From: Actinosynnema pretiosum
GTDB lineage: Bacteria > Actinomycetota > Actinomycetes > Mycobacteriales > Pseudonocardiaceae
Assembly: GCF_024171695.1 (NCBI RefSeq)
Contig: NZ_JAMTCF010000002.1
Span: 602,507-666,506 of the forward strand
DNA length: 64,000 bases
Direction of reading: 5' to 3'
Below, in pieces: positions 63,764 through 64,000 of the stretch. The first letter of the stretch is position 1. Each line of letters starts with the position of its first letter. Both the position numbers and the translations under genes were made by a program. Below the pieces are notes generated by a model. The model did no database searches and was not told the origin of the DNA. It worked only from the letters and a program-made list of their open reading frames with translations.

Positions 63764-64000
63764 GGCCTCGACCGGGGTTCGTCAAAACACTTTTGAGTGG
63801 TCCCGGTCACATGATCGCGGGTTTGAGGGCCTCCACACCGGGTACTACCTGCGAAGACACCCCTCCGGGGCCCGGATTTGTAACCGCGTTGGCATGGGTG
63901 TAACTTTCTCTCTGCCAGCGCGGAACGGGCCGGGAAACACCGGAACGGAGCGGGGCGAAAAACTTGAAACACCAGCCCCGGATCGGGTCGCGGATCAACG
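63764..64000. other. 3' end of window, no feature recognised
   Basis: The sequence after the kinase stop is of lower G+C with no gene on either strand. It probably holds a promoter region for a gene outside the window, but I can name no element in it. Confidence 0.3.

Overview
The window is about 64 kb of very high G+C DNA with strongly G/C-biased third codon positions, frequent GTG starts and 4-base ATGA/GTGA gene overlaps. Several families point to an actinomycete: an XRE/DUF397 pair, DUF3039, DUF3099, DUF3159, DUF3710, DUF4193, a polyphosphate glucokinase and a Cei-type envelope protein. The gene order from about 26.5 to 61 kb follows the sigB-sigA-dxs block I recall from Mycobacterium tuberculosis (Rv2710 to Rv2682c). 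I infer a filamentous Pseudonocardiales organism of the Actinosynnema/Saccharothrix kind; the genus is a guess.

Layout. 0-11 kb is mixed: a partial NDP-forming acyl-CoA-synthetase-like protein, an orphan amino-acid-binding lipoprotein, a DasR-like GntR regulator, a tandem pair of related unknown proteins, RtcB RNA ligase, a DrrAB-like drug ABC exporter, a GNAT acetyltransferase and an XRE/DUF397 pair. 11.3-16.4 kb is one 1,721-residue NACHT NTPase with a huge helical-repeat C-terminus, a candidate immune or signalling STAND protein. 16.5-23.3 kb is a divergent uronate/aldarate catabolic cluster: IclR regulator, uronate dehydrogenase and ketoglutaric-semialdehyde dehydrogenase on the minus strand; 5-dehydro-4-deoxyglucarate dehydratase, glucarate dehydratase and a 379-residue unknown protein on the plus strand. 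23.3-24.5 kb holds two paralogous lipoproteins with near-identical promoter geometry, followed by a convergent class I fumarase.

26.5-61 kb is the conserved block: sigB, DUF3099, DUF3039, YihY, sigA, ppgK, inositol monophosphatase, cei, DUF4193, DUF3093, dut, DUF3710, hydrolase, OB-fold protein, DUF3159, two TrkA/RCK proteins, a KimA-like permease, a TRAM-domain RNA methyltransferase and dxs. It is interrupted by what look like lineage-specific insertions: dtd, a methyltransferase and a PucR regulator; a pseudouridine-degradation pair; a DEAD/DEAH helicase; and a xylose-type ABC importer with its ROK repressor. The end of the window has a small SPFH-like protein and an OmpR-type two-component system.

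The most notable signals are the NACHT/helical-repeat protein, the unknown member of the aldarate cluster, the twin lipoprotein promoters (GCAACC-N17-CGTC-N8-ATG), the paired paralogs at 4.7-6.0 kb, a 15-bp minisatellite after the ROK gene and a sensor kinase with no conventional start codon. No rRNA, tRNA, CRISPR array or insertion sequence was recognised. All functional calls are from reading the sequence and recalled family knowledge; no searches were run.
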